Assembly (NCBI GenBank): GCA_949592205.1
Contig: CATIUR010000005.1
Location: 27,979,679 to 28,043,678, forward strand
Length of the DNA: 64,000 nt
Source: Helichrysum umbraculigerum
Lineage: Eukaryota > Streptophyta > Magnoliopsida > Asterales > Asteraceae
Direction of reading: 5' to 3'
Made by a program: the position numbers and the translations under genes. Numbering within the stretch: position 1 is the stretch's first letter; every line of letters begins with the position of its first letter. Below are positions 44,051-55,598 of the stretch, piece by piece. The notes beneath the pieces were generated by a model. That model did no database searches. It was not told the origin of the DNA and was given only the letters and a program-made list of their open reading frames with translations.

Positions 44051-44688
44051 TCTACATAGAGTTATTCAACTACAAACTTCAATAAAATATAAAAAAATAA
44101 TATTTAGAGTCGCCCGCGTTGTCGTGGGTATAAAACATTAAAATTCAATTTGGAATAGCATATATAGAAATATTAAAGATCTAGCCCAAGAGACAATTAT
44201 TTTTAGGGTTTTGTTAACGGAAACGCTTAGGACTTTCGTTTAGAAAGTTAGATGTGCATAAATGATTGTACATTCAACATAAATTCAGAGGGTCAACATA
44301 AATTTAGGAGGAGACATGAAGTTTGTTATGATCTTTGTACAACTATTAATGCATGTCTTTATGTTTTAATGAAAGCTCTAACTGCTTTTCTTATCATTTT
44401 CCTTTTTTTAATTAACTTTCAACAAATAAAGCAAGGGACAAACATATATAACTTCCAATCAAATAATGGAGTAGAAAATTAAAGCCATTAAAAGACAGAT
44501 CGAGACCAATTTGGAAGAGTGACTTGTTGTTTCTTTAAATGTTTCTCCTAAATTGACATGATCCAATGATCATGTGCCAATAATAACTTAAGTAATTCAA
44601 GTTCTAATTTTGCTAATTAAATTGTCCCACCTACCAAATTTTCAACCATTCATTCTTTATCTATCTTATCTGCTTGTATACATTTCAA
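44051..44688. other. Upstream region of the glucosyltransferase
   Basis: No gene. Near 44108-44128 a short hairpin-forming piece (GCCCGCGTTGTCGTGGG) resembles Helitron or related termini but lacks a definable end. The remainder is AT-rich promoter or intergenic DNA. Confidence 0.5.
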
Positions 44689-44693
44689 TATAA
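44689..44693 (+). promoter_or_regulatory. Candidate TATA box of the glucosyltransferase
   Basis: TATAA in CAATATAACCC lies 59 bp before the ATG at 44752, a plausible distance for a short 5' UTR. The start context is AATGGCTT with G at +4. Confidence 0.4.
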
Positions 44694-44751
44694 CCCTATT
44701 AAACCATCCTCCCAAGAAAACACAAATTAGCAAACACATCAAAAATCATTA

Positions 44752-46194
44752 ATGGCTTCCGAACAACATCTTTTGCATGTGCTTCTAGTCACATTTCCAA
44801 CACAAGGCAATGTAAACCCATCCCTTAGACTTGGCAAACTTCTTGCATCAAAAGGTAACATTCTAGTCACCTTATGCACTTGCAACACCATTGAAAAAAA
44901 ACTGAAGAATGCGGGAGCACCCGTCACCGGTGATCCTGTTCCAGTAGGAAACTCCGGTGGCATGATACGCTTCGAGTTCTTTGATGATGGATGCCCCGAA
45001 GATAATGACGACGAACGTAACGACTTCATCAATTACATTCCCAAGATTAAAGCTTACGGAACAAAAGCACTCACCGAAATCATAAACCACCATGCACAAA
45101 GCGGCTGGCCGGTTTCGTGTCTAATCAACAACCCTTTTTTTCCATCGGTTTGTGACGTGGCACAAGAGTTTAACATCCCTTGTGCATTGCTTTGGATGCA
45201 GTCTTGTGCTTGTTTTTCGTCGTATTATCATTATGAAAATTCTTTAGTTCCTTTTCCCAGTGAAGAACATCCAGATATTGACGTTCAAATGCCGTGCATG
45301 CCGCTGTTGAATTCAGACGAGATACCGACGTTTTTGCATCCTTCAACACCATATCCATATTTTGGAGAAGCCCTTTTAGCGCAATTTAAAAACTTGTCGA
45401 AAACTTTTTTTGTATTAATCGAAACATTTCAAGAACTTGAAGATGATTTGATCAAGTACATGTCTAAAATATGTCCTATCCGAGCAGTGGGTCCGTTGTT
45501 TAAAAACCCATTGCTCGAAACAAGTACGGGTATCTCCGGTGACCTAATAAAAGCCGACGACTGTTTAGGATGGCTAGACACCAAAGACCCTTCATCTGTT
45601 ATTTATATATCGTTAGGAAGTCATGCGAGTTTCAGCCAAGAACAAGTGACTGAAATGGCTTATGGTCTTTTAAATTTAGGGTTGTCATTTTTGTGGGTTA
45701 TGAGAAAAGGTGAGACTTTTTATGGAGTGAAAGCTGGGACGTTTCCAGAGGAGTTGTTGGAGTTACTTGGAGAGAAGGGGAAGGTGGTGCATTGGAGTCC
45801 ACAAGCTCAGGTTTTATCTCACCAGGCGGTTTCTTGTTTTGTGACTCATTGTGGGTGGAATTCTACGTTGGAAGCGTTGTCGAGTGGTGTTCCGTTGGTG
45901 GCGTTACCCATGTGGGGAGATCAAGTGACGGATGCGAAGTACTTAGCTGATGAATGGAAGGTTGGGGTTAGAATGAGTAGAGGTCAGGCTGAGAATAGAG
46001 TGATTGGGAGGAAGGAGGTGGAGGAGTGTATAAGGGAGGTGACTAGTGGTGTAAAGGCGGCGGAGATCAAGAAGAATGCGTTGAAATGGAAAAAGGCGGC
46101 AGAGGATGCGGTGGCAGAAGGTGGTTCATCTGATCGGAATATTGAAGAGTTTTTGGATGATGTTAGGAAGGCAAACATGGTGAACTTAGGTTAA
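44752..46194 (+). CDS. UDP-glucosyltransferase, UGT84-like, with Asn in place of the catalytic His
   Basis: A single-exon family-1 glycosyltransferase of 480 aa, the usual length. The N-terminus (HVLLVTFPTQGNVNPSLRL) and the segment CLINNPFFPSVCDVA are closest to the UGT84 group, whose known members make glucose esters of hydroxycinnamic, gallic and related acids in the cytosol. The 44-residue PSPG box spans W348-Q391, with W369 at box position 22, HCGWNS, and D390-Q391 at the end, a pattern typical of UDP-glucose users. Residue 20 is Asn (codon AAT, 44809-44811) where the family has the catalytic His of the GH motif. The frame has no other damage. It may be inactive, of altered activity, or the change may be an allele or assembly error. 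The aglycone cannot be told from sequence. The only intact neighbour is the lipase at 52623-55535. Confidence 0.93.
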   Translation: MASEQHLLHVLLVTFPTQGNVNPSLRLGKLLASKGNILVTLCTCNTIEKKLKNAGAPVTGDPVPVGNSGGMIRFEFFDDGCPEDNDDERNDFINYIPKIKAYGTKALTEIINHHAQSGWPVSCLINNPFFPSVCDVAQEFNIPCALLWMQSCACFSSYYHYENSLVPFPSEEHPDIDVQMPCMPLLNSDEIPTFLHPSTPYPYFGEALLAQFKNLSKTFFVLIETFQELEDDLIKYMSKICPIRAVGPLFKNPLLETSTGISGDLIKADDCLGWLDTKDPSSVIYISLGSHASFSQEQVTEMAYGLLNLGLSFLWVMRKGETFYGVKAGTFPEELLELLGEKGKVVHWSPQAQVLSHQAVSCFVTHCGWNSTLEALSSGVPLVALPMWGDQVTDAKYLADEWKVGVRMSRGQAENRVIGRKEVEECIREVTSGVKAAEIKKNALKWKKAAEDAVAEGGSSDRNIEEFLDDVRKANMVNLG

Positions 46195-46676
46195 TTATTC
46201 TCAAATCGATAGAGTAAGGCCTTTTATTTTTAACTTGTTACCAAGTTCGATCACCTTAATTTATTGTTCACGAAAATAAGGTATTTCTCTCTTAAACGTT
46301 ACCCAAAATATCAATGCTAGTGTTAATGTTAAATATATAGGTAATAAAAATCAATGCATAAAAGATAAGGAACATCGATCAAGTATAAACTAGAAAAAAA
46401 CCCTCGCTAAAATAAAATCTAACCCATAATCACGTTAGATCGCCTTTCTTCTTTTTTTGATACATTAGCTATGATGATGAAATATGCCCATTTAAAGTGT
46501 TAAAGGAAATCATGTTTAGTGATAAACAAAATGAGTTGATTGTGTCAAGGAGTATAAAATATAATAAAATATCATAGTTATAATAACACAATTCTAAAAA
46601 TTTTATAAATTAAATGTTAGAGTAGATCTTAAAAATCGCTTTAAATAGAATACCAAGATGTTTTTTTTATATGTAA
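46195..46676. other. 3' flank of the glucosyltransferase, no gene recognised
   Basis: AT-rich downstream DNA; no repeat termini identified. Confidence 0.5.
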
Positions 46677-47069
46677 CTAGCATATTACCAACGTTATGCA
46701 GCGGAATATAATTTTTATAGTCAAAATGGTGATTCAATGACGTTAGTATGATTACATGTAATAACGAGTTGATAGCGCTAATTTGTGCGGATGTAAAGTT
46801 AAATAGATGTAATACAGTTGGTAAAAAGTAAAAAATAAAAATAAGATTGATAAGTTATAGTGTAGAATGAAAATTACCAAAATTTATTAAGAAGTCTTTA
46901 AGTTTTCTATAAATAAAGTACCAATATGTATAGATATAGACACTTACTAATTGAGATTAGTATCTTTGATTGAAGAATGTAAGAGGGGTACATTTGTAAT
47001 TTTAATTTCTTTTAAGAATCTTAAGACTCGACAATGGAGATGTTTTACAAGTGTTATTATAGATATAGA
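46677..47069 (-). mobile_element. Non-autonomous Helitron, 393 bp
   Basis: On the minus strand it begins TCTATATCTATAATAAC at 47069 and ends with a GC-containing hairpin followed by TAATATGCTAG at 46677. The bases outside are A on the 5' side and T on the 3' side, the A^T target site of Helitrons. No Rep/helicase is encoded. Confidence 0.75.
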
Positions 47070-47898
47070 TTATAGAAGACTATGAAAGTATGCATATAAT
47101 AAGGTAAGAAACATTTTCGCGTACATGAATACGTAGTAGTCTTCGCAAAATAGAATAAACAAACAAGTTTTTTACTTGGCGGGCTTCACACCGGGTCACA
47201 TCTACTATTTTAGTAAGATATGTCCCATAATTAGCAGGCGGCAAATACATTAGAGAGGCTCCGTGCGATAGCATGTATGAGGTCACATGATAAACACTAT
47301 AATTCGGTAATCTTTTTAAGATAGAATTTCATATATGTCATTCTTAAGTTGCAAAATGTCATATATGCCCAATATAATTTTAAAAATATCATATATGCCG
47401 TAACACTAAATTTAATGATTATAAAAATTCCAAAAGTGACTAATAATAAGAAATTGAGCCTTATACCCTTCTTTATTTATTTAAACATCCAGAAGACATC
47501 TCTTTGAAGATGTATGTAGTTGTGAACTTAAAATTGAAGAAGAATAGATCGACTACTGTTTTGCTGGAAGTGGCTTTCATTTAAGTGCCATAATTGAAAA
47601 AGGAGGTCATGCGAACATGCTCTGTATTCCATTCCGGTCACTATATTGATGTATTTCATAGATTTTTATTTTTTTTTTACAAATATTCCATTGTTTCAAA
47701 TTTAATTTAATGAATATTTCTTTTATAATCACAAAACCTGCACACTATCACAAAGGACGACGTCTCTTTGCAATTTAGAGAAGAAATTTGATTGGCCGAT
47801 TAAAAGAGGTTATGTAGGCATTCTCAGCATTCGATTGACCCTTTTTAATTGAAAAATGTAAAGTTAGTGATGTTATATGTTTCCCTTTAAGTTCATAA
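47070..47898. other. No gene recognised
   Basis: AT-rich DNA. CATATATGCC words near 47345-47400 recall the array at 1-415, but no array is formed. The 68-codon minus-strand frame is not supported. Confidence 0.5.
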
Positions 47899-48155
47899 TC
47901 TATAACCTCTTATAATTCATTTCCCCTCTTTCCTTAATGCGATATCGGAAATACCCAAAATACCCCTAATATTTTCACTCTTCTTTAACCTTTTTTCACT
48001 CTCTTCCTTTTTCCCTTTCACTTTCACTTTTACTTTTTTCTAACTTTTTTTTTTGTTTTTACTTTCTCCTCATTCTCTTCCAATTCAAATTCAAATGCTA
48101 CCATTAATACGGGAATCAAATTGTTCACCGCCGTATTACGCGGGTCATTGACTAG
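47899..48155 (+). mobile_element. Non-autonomous Helitron, 257 bp
   Basis: It begins TCTATAACCTCTTATAATTC after an A, and ends with an ACCGC...GCGGGT stem at 48127-48145, then CATTGACTAG followed by T. These are Helitron-type ends and an A^T target. The interior is pyrimidine-rich and non-coding. Confidence 0.7.
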
Positions 48156-48428
48156 TTATTATAAATGTGTTTCCCTTAAAGTTCGGGTTCTAAGAGATGC
48201 CGTTCACTACTTCACTACAGCCTTTTACAAAATTTAATTACACCAATCATCCTTTATTTCAAAAATTGTTACGATAATAGTCCTTTAAACTAACAATCGT
48301 TAACTCTCCGTTAAAAATGACCATGCGTGATATTTTTTATTCTTTTAGTTTTTTTAGTAAAATATAAATTACAAAATCTAAAATATGTATAGATACGTCA
48401 TTAACATCATTTTCATCTTCCTTACAAC

Positions 48429-49689
48429 CAGGGGCGGAACTAGTAGGTCGGCAGGGGTAGCACGTGCTACTGGTCAAAAAAATTCGAGTAGTGTAAAAAT
48501 TAGAAAAATTATATAGTTTAGTAGAAATGCAACTAGTGAAATTTTTTGTGCTACTAGTGAAATTTTTTAAGTGCAACTTATTCCTTGAATAAATACTAAC
48601 TAAAGTACTAAAATATGTGTCTATTTTTATTAAAAAGAATAGCCCAATATATATAGACCAAGTATGTATCCTTTAATGACGCTATGTCCCTATACTTAAC
48701 TAAAAAAGGGTTACAGATGTATTGTCATGACATCTTTAACAAAAGGATTAAGATATATAGCAAGCGGCTTTTTCATTAAAGGAACTAAACGAGCATTACA
48801 AGAGTTTAGAAAAATGAGATTTAAATTACTTTTAAAGAAAGTCTGTTCTTTCTATCAATAACATGATCTTCCTATGGTGAAAATGACACAATTGTATGTT
48901 GCTCCAAGAAATCAAATGACCAAAATCACTAATCAATATCATTTTGAGGTTGATATTTTTAACAAGGTTTTGGATATGCAAATTCAAGAGTTTGGTGATT
49001 GTTTTAATGAGGTAAATACTGAATTGCTTGAAAATATGATAGCTTTAAGTCCATGTGATTCATTCTCTAACTTTGACGCATCAAGTTCGTAAAGCTTAGT
49101 GAGATGTATCCAAATGATTTTAGTGTCGATGATAGGTTATCTCTCATGTCTCAAGGTGATGCTTGTTATCAGATTATGATGAATGGAAACAGGTTTTCTA
49201 ACTTGAATAATATAGCTGACCTTGTTCGTGTGATGGTGGAAATGAAAATGCATTTTTTTTTCGGGTGGTCTATTGCTTGCTGAAATTTAGCTTTGGTTTT
49301 GCCGGTTGCAACTGCAACTGTTAAACGATGTTTTTTCTAAAATGAATCTTGTGAAGACACATTTGCGGAATAGAAGGAGAGATAATTATTTGAATAATGT
49401 TTTGGTCTGTTATGTAGAGAAAGAAACACTACGACTGAAGTTATGATTAATCGTTTCCATCGTCTAGGTGAACGTCGAGGATAACTATAAGGTGTAATAT
49501 GTTAATTTGTTTCTGTTTTACTTTTGAGTTCACAACATTTTCATTGTAATAGTAGCTTTGGTTGAAATCGCACTTTTTGATGTCATATTATTTGTTAAAA
49601 TCGTACGATCATAATTTATTATGTTTTATTTAAATTTTGTGGAAAAAATTTGGTGCTAACCCTGAAAATTCATCCTAGTTCCGCCCCTG
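48429..49689 (+). mobile_element. hAT element, 1261 bp, internally deleted, 8-bp target duplication
   Basis: The ends CAGGGGCGGAACTAG and CTAGTTCCGCCCCTG are perfect inverted repeats, and CTTACAAC flanks both sides (48421-48428 and 49690-49697). It contains a remnant of the C-terminal part of a hAT transposase in the plus orientation. Confidence 0.95.
48874..49450 (+). pseudogene. hAT transposase C-terminal remnant
   Basis: 48874-49092 encodes MVKMTQLYVAPRNQMTKITN... and then FNEVNTELL, characteristic of the hAT transposases often annotated as TTF-type zinc-finger proteins. Beyond the stop, 49280-49440 gives LVLPVATATVKRCFF and, one frame over, KTHLRNRRRDNYLNNVLVCY, the hATC dimerisation region. 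Stops and frameshifts lie between, and the N-terminal zinc finger and most of the catalytic domain are deleted. It is inactive. Confidence 0.85.
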
Positions 49690-50255
49690 CTTACAACACT
49701 TCACAAATTTATCATCAAATTTGGTCCTCTTCTGCACTGATACATCAAATGTTATAGTCCACCACCTTTTTTCACTACCCGGGGACCCTCTGTCACTCAT
49801 TCATCTGATTTTGTCGCGACTTTGGTAGCCACCATCTCTTCTATTCGCATACAATCCTTACTTGAAAAACATCTCAAATGAAAACCTTAGCTTCAAGGTG
49901 CAACAGTGTTGAAAACTATAAACCAAATATGTGACTTGTAATCTTTAAGTCACAAATGTAAGATTGATGAAAGATGGTTGTGAATTTAGGTGGTTGACTA
50001 TAAAATTTAATGTTTTAATGGGAAAAATAAAAATGATGTTCTATGTAGCTAATAATGTATCTATACATATTTTAGATTTTATAATTTATATTTTGCTCGA
50101 AAAATTAAAAGAACGAAAAAAATATCATGTATGATCCTTTTTAACGGGGAGTTAACGATCGTTAATATAAAGGACTATTAGTGTAACGAGTTTCAAAATA
50201 AAGGATGATTGCTGTAATTAAATTTTGTAAAGGACTGTCAGTGAAATTTGGAATA

Positions 50256-51037
50256 TATTTAAAGGATGATTTGTGTAATTTTCTCTTTATATAATGATAG
50301 TTACTTTCAACTTTAAAACTATAGGAGTAATAAATATTCTTAAGATCAGAGGTCCTAAAAGATCGATGGCCTTATACGCTTGTCAATATTTCTTCACATA
50401 CACGAACAGTGGACAGTCTGGCGCCTACCGTGCCAACCGTTCATTCATGTGGAAACGGCCAAAGAATGTCCCCATATGGACTGGTCTAAATAGAGTAAAT
50501 GTGTCATGTATATATAACACATCGATCATTTAGTAGCACATGGTCACGGAATAGGGCAGTAAGTTGCACATAAAAACAAGACTTGGATTACACTATATGG
50601 TAGTATGGTACGATGCTACATGACGAAATATACACTTATTATTGCTGATAATATAATATGACAGATCAACTAAAGTGCTCAGTTATGTGGTCCTAATGAG
50701 CACGTGATACAGTCTGCTATGCATAGCTGTACTATATGCATGAATAGTGGTACACCACATATGCAATTTATAGTTTGCATATGTGACAACTCACACAACA
50801 AAACCTGTACAAGGATTGAGTAGATATCTGGGCAGAGAATGTAGACATCTTACCAAAGCAGCTTCAATATTGAATAGAGCTTTGTTTCGTCCACTAGAGA
50901 GTGAAAGTTATACATTATCAGCTGTCACCAAAAACACATCACAATATCAATCCAAAACACTAGCAAAATGCACCAAAATTGCAATGTTTGGGTTGACACG
51001 GAGTGTAAGTACTTCAATTCAAATTAGTTTTTTATAT
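50256..51037. other. No gene recognised
   Basis: Moderately AT-rich. The frame that starts at 50783 runs into the poly-A tract of the element on its right and yields a poly-Lys tail, so it is not accepted as a gene. Confidence 0.5.
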
Positions 51038-51114
51038 GGGAATTGTGAATATAGTGCTGTTAGTCATCTAACCTTACATGACAAAGTCTTGATACTACGT
51101 CGTTTGGCCCTTAC

Positions 51115-51158
<44 letters not shown>

Positions 51159-52176
51159 AATTAACCTCCTCCTGCGTTCCACCCTACCCATCTTCCTCGT
51201 TCGTTTATTTCGTCCATCTTAATTCTTATCGAGATTGAACGCCTCTGTTTCTCTCACGTTGGCTTCCTGATCATATGAAACGACCCAATTCTCTATGGAT
51301 TTAACTTTCACGAAGCAAAAGGTACTCTTAAATGAATAGCTTTCACGAATGCTCTATTCTTTTATAAACTTTAACTCTTCAATTATAGACTATAAGTTTG
51401 AGTAATGTGTACTTTTCGAAGTCAATGGTCGGGTGATTCATTACATTTAATAAATAACGTGAATGGATGAGTTATCACATCTCTTTAAACTACAATTATT
51501 TGGTAAAATGCATATCATGTGTTTGCAGAAATGCTTCAATGGGATTTTTTTAAAAACTTTTATGAAATTTTGAGGAATATATGTAGATTATACATGTTGT
51601 ATGAGTCTGGTAGTCACAAAAAGTTTATTCATTGTGAACAAAAAGTTCTCATTGAAACGTTATCAGCATTGCCATGGTTGATGTCTTATTCAAGTTTTCA
51701 TTGCCTTGCAGGTTTGATCAAAGCTCCAAAACAAAAACATAAAATTCAGCAGCGAGGTTGCAAGTGACGAAAATATGACCGACTGTTTTTTACCAGTTGT
51801 CGACAAGAATAAAGCATTCATTTCATGGGAAGATAGGCTGCAACAACCATAATATCACCATAAAATCGAGCTACACTGTGCAGATATAATGGGTCATATT
51901 TTGTTTGTTTGAGTCTGAATTTGGATTGTTTTCGAGAGTTAGTATCGTGTTAGTCTTGGGAGGCTTTAGTCAGTGGGTCATCATATGTAAAATGTTGACA
52001 TATATAAAAACACATGAATTGAGACGTGGGTGTAGGAAGATAGGTAGGGTGGAACGCAGGAGGAGGTTAATTGTTTTTATTTTAATTTTTTTTTAATTTG
52101 TAAGGGCCAAACGACGTAGTATCAAGACTTTGTCATGTAAGGTTAGATGACTAACAGCACTATATTCACAGTTCCC
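51038..52176. mobile_element. Mutator-like element, 1139 bp, ~160-bp inverted repeats, 9-bp target duplication
   Basis: Left arm 51038-51200 (GGGAATTGTGAATATAGTGC...) and right arm ~52020-52176 (ending CACAGTTCCC) are complementary, apart from a poly-A expansion in the left arm. TTTTTATAT flanks both sides (51029-51037 and 52177-52185). The ~0.8-kb interior has no transposase; 51530-51767 has an open frame of 80 codons with no domain I recognise. It may be a Pack-MULE carrying a gene scrap. Confidence 0.88.
51121..51157. repeat. Poly-A tract, 37 bp
   Basis: Uninterrupted A run in the left arm of the Mutator-like element; the matching place in the right arm is a mixed A/T tract. It is the source of a spurious poly-Lys reading frame. 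Confidence 0.95.
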
Positions 52177-52622
52177 TTTTTATATTGAGACAAGTGTCTT
52201 AGTACCTTGACCAACATCATAGTTTTGATGTATTGCCGTAATGGACACAAAGATAACTTTAGCTTTGAATCTTTCTAGGATTGTAAATGTTTGCAGTTTC
52301 ATGAACAAAGGAATTAGTAAAAAGGAAGTGGGCTGAGCCGGTCAAACGGGCTGAAAGTTTTCCCCAATTATTTAACTGAATAAAGCCTTCTAATTCGCGT
52401 TTTCTAGAAAGAAAAAGTATAGAATGTAATTTCATAATCATATTTAACACATTGAATATTTATAAAAATGACAAAAAAAAAAAAAAAAAAAAAAAAGCCA
52501 ATTGAAAAGGTGTTTGTGTGTTTCCCCAACCCGAATTGACCTGTTACCATACCCACCAATTATGTTAACAGTAGGTAAACAAGACTTACTGTCATGGTAG
52601 TATGGTTGTATACTTGTATCTC
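52177..52622. other. 3' flank of the lipase gene
   Basis: No gene. It contains a 24-bp A run at 52473-52496 (a T run on the lipase strand). Confidence 0.6.
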
Positions 52623-55535
52623 TTAAGAACTGCTGGACGTTCCACATGACCTAAAAAATGTGATCATGTTCTCATAAAGATCTTCATAAGCTCTTGTGCT
52701 CAAGAGGAAATCTACATGCCCATAATCCTCGAGAAACAAAACATTTGGTTTTGATTTCAATTCCTTAAGAGTGTGCTGCACGTCAATCACATCTCCCAAA
52801 GCATCATTTCCCCCATAAGCCATCCATATAGGCAATGATTCAGGAATCTGGCTAAGGTCAAATGCTGGTGGTTTTGTTTGGCCATATTGTAGTATATTCT
52901 TCAGAGTCCCATAGTCATACTTCGCAAAAGTACCTTTGCGTATCACTGGAAATCAGTGGAAAAAACTTGTGACACGAACAGAAAAGACGTTGTGTGATCA
53001 AAATATAAAACAAATATTAAGGAAATAAACTAGGAAGCAAACAGGATCTACAAATCATACTCTGAAAAAGATGTTTTAAGTTCTTCAATGATGACGGATG
53101 AGGTTCATATTCAAGATAGAAATCCACACGAGAGCTGTTAAAACAGCAGTTTGCACCTGACAGATTCGGGTAATAAACACTAATGTTATCGTGAAGCATA
53201 AGGGCTACACAAATATAATTTAATTACAATAAGATGTAGTACAAAATGTAGAGGAATAACCTGTGATGGCTGCTAACAAATTGCTGCAATCTACATGCCC
53301 ATCACAAGCCAACAGTAAGATGTCGGTGAGGATTTCACTGGAAATAAAGGTAAATATCATCACGACTATGACCGAAACTACATCATTGTGGTAAATCCTG
53401 TAAGAGGATGCATGGAAAATGGAAGGGAAAATGACACCAGAATATACAGAGTATTCAACTACCACTTTTATTATTGTATGTATCAAACTATCAAAAGTTT
53501 GATACATTCTGGTAAGGTGGAAGTGCAATTACATACAATGTAACAACATAACGTTTATTAGTTCCAAACAAACAATAGCAAGATTGGTAAAGTTTGTAAT
53601 ATACTGGTGTGATTAACCCTAAATAGAAAGCAATGAACCTCTTCAAATTCAGTTGATGTATTCCGAGCAATGAAAGTGCCTGTGAAAGAAACAAAATAAC
53701 ATTTGAAACTTCCAAAAACAAAAGCAGGTTAATTTGAATTTGATTAAGCAGAGAAAAATAAACCTCTTCGAGATGCATATTAACAATATTAAGAACAAAT
53801 TTAGATGTGATGTGATCCAAGTATGATATAGGAGAAAGAAGAGCAGCAGCCTCGACCATGTTAACAATATCTGGTTGAGTAAAAGCAGCCAACGACATTA
53901 TTGTTCCCTTAAAAAATGTAAAAAAGGATTTGTTAGAGAGACGCTGTATGCAGAAGTTTGTTTATAACAAGAAAATGACAATCGAAGTGTGAAACCTGTG
54001 AATGTCCCACAACGAAAACTTTGGAGCTAGTTATGAAATTTATATAAGTCAGCATTGCCTCAAGATCATAAAGGGCCATCTCTTGCCAACTCCAATCCCA
54101 AAACTCCTATATTAAGGTAGAGATACAGTTATGATCAGAAAAAAATAAAGGCCCCAGTTTGCCCATTATTGACACCATTAGGAACAACTGATGGCATAGA
54201 TATAAGTCCACAATAATCTTTCAATTGCCACTATAACAAACCATGATATACCAAGAAGAATAGTAGAAAAGATTTGAAAAAAGAAAAGAAAAAGAGAATA
54301 GTACACAATGTTGGCGTACCTTGTCTCCATCTGATAGAGATGCATGCCCATGGCTCCATTTTGTTCCACGCACGTTTGCTACCCAAACATCAAAACCACG
54401 ATCCGCAAGAACAAAACCCAATGATTCGTTTGGGGAATCCATAAACCAAGCATCACCACCCTTTTAAGTTCAATTATTTTGTAAAAATGTCAATTTTTAT
54501 TGATCAATTCCTCTTATAAATGGAATAGATAAATCAACAAAATATGTAAAAACTTTTGAAATAAACTAGCTTTTTGTTTGTTAAGCTAAAGTAAAAAGTA
54601 CCAACTACCACAAATACTGATCAGCCTACTCTTCATTGACTCATAACTTAATCTAGGTTCCATAGTTATAATAATGGATAATAAAATTTGGATTTAACAA
54701 GGGTCTGTAATTTCACCATAAAGAGTCCATGTATAAGCAGAACGGGAGGTCTGCTTTGTACTCCTAAATTAAGAATGTCTGATGACACACGCTGAAGACC
54801 TAGCAAGAAACCGTCCTTTGTTTGAGCCTGCAATACACGCGAAAATTAATCAGTTCTTTAATCAACAGGAGATTTAGTCCAAATGTTACGTCACATGCAA
54901 AATACTTATATACAATTTAATTAGATTTCACATATCACACTGTTTCTAAAGTTCTTGTATACAACTTGACAACAAAGCAAACTTATTTTCTACACATCAG
55001 ACAGCTATTCCAACTCAAGACTAAATACCATGAGCTGATGTAATCAATAGATTATGAATAACCATTGATTAGGTTTTGTGGTATGTTGTTATCAAGCCTT
55101 TTGGGTTCCAATTCAAGCCTCATTGACTATTTCCTTCACTTAACTTATATTCTAAACATGAATATTTTTACTCCAATATCACACGATAACAACAAATTAC
55201 ACAACAATCAGGGGAAAAAATTGATATCATACATACACTCCAACTATAAGTATTCTATAATTTGTAAGTATTAACTGCAGTATTGATTCATGGGTAAAAA
55301 CAAATACAGATACAAGGAATTTAATAAGGGAATGGATGAGAGAGAGATTTAGAGGGAAGTAATTAGTTACAGTGTGTTCTAAGCAAGTGTAACCACAAGG
55401 TTGGATGAGATTGAAACACAAACCACCGTCATACGACTGGCTGTGTTGGATGAAGGAGTCAACAGATGAACAGTTAGCGAATGAGGTGCACAGCGATGCG
55501 GCGAGGGCTAACAGAAACGGTCTGATGAGAACCAT
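52623..55535 (-). CDS. LIP1-type triacylglycerol/acid lipase, nine exons, 402 aa
   Basis: Exons on the minus strand: 55535-55371, 54827-54717, 54460-54320, 54106-53996, 53907-53764, 53679-53639, 53337-53261, 53156-53061, 52945-52623. All introns are GT-AG and phases join without a stop. The 1209 nt encode 402 aa, the size of plant triacylglycerol lipase 1 and animal acid lipases. Residues 1-~22 (MVLIRPFLLALAASLCTSF) are a signal peptide, so the enzyme enters the secretory or vacuolar route. The N-terminal lipase segment (CLEHT/AQTKDGFLLGLQRV) precedes an alpha/beta hydrolase fold with LLIHGLF and nucleophile S175 in GHSQG. The expected triad is S175, D343 (YGGNDAL) and H372 (EDYGHVDF). It would hydrolyse neutral lipid esters. 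The GHSQ|G motif is split by an intron. The gene appears functional. Confidence 0.93.
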
Positions 55536-55589
55536 ATCGATTGAGGAGTGATTAACCAGAGGTGGACCAGTGGAATCAGTCAGGCAGGC

Positions 55590-55598
55590 TATATATGG
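55590..55598 (-). promoter_or_regulatory. Candidate TATA box of the lipase gene
   Basis: On the minus strand CCATATATAGCC lies 55-63 bp upstream of the ATG at 55535, a normal distance for a short 5' UTR. Confidence 0.55.

Larger units (their letters stand above)
48210..50255. mobile_element. Fold-back element with ~210-bp arms, split by a hAT copy
   Basis: 48210-48420 and about 50028-50250 are complementary over ~210 bp (for example ATCATCCTTTATTT... with its complement near 50190-50212). Without the hAT insertion and its duplication the element is about 0.8 kb. Long arms suggest a Mutator-like or fold-back element; the outer ends and target duplication are not resolved. Confidence 0.7.

Noticed and set aside
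44105..44130. Possible Helitron terminus (GCCCGCGTTGTCGTGGG)
   Set aside because: Hairpin present, but no CTAG end with T, and no matching TC start found.
44752..46194. Asn at positions 126-127 as a second lost catalytic residue of the glucosyltransferase
   Set aside because: The INNPF segment is normal for UGT84-type enzymes, so it is not evidence of damage; only residue 20 is unusual.
50783..51238. 151-codon plus-strand frame
   Set aside because: It crosses the border of the Mutator-like element and ends in a poly-Lys run made by the 37-bp A tract; no domain.
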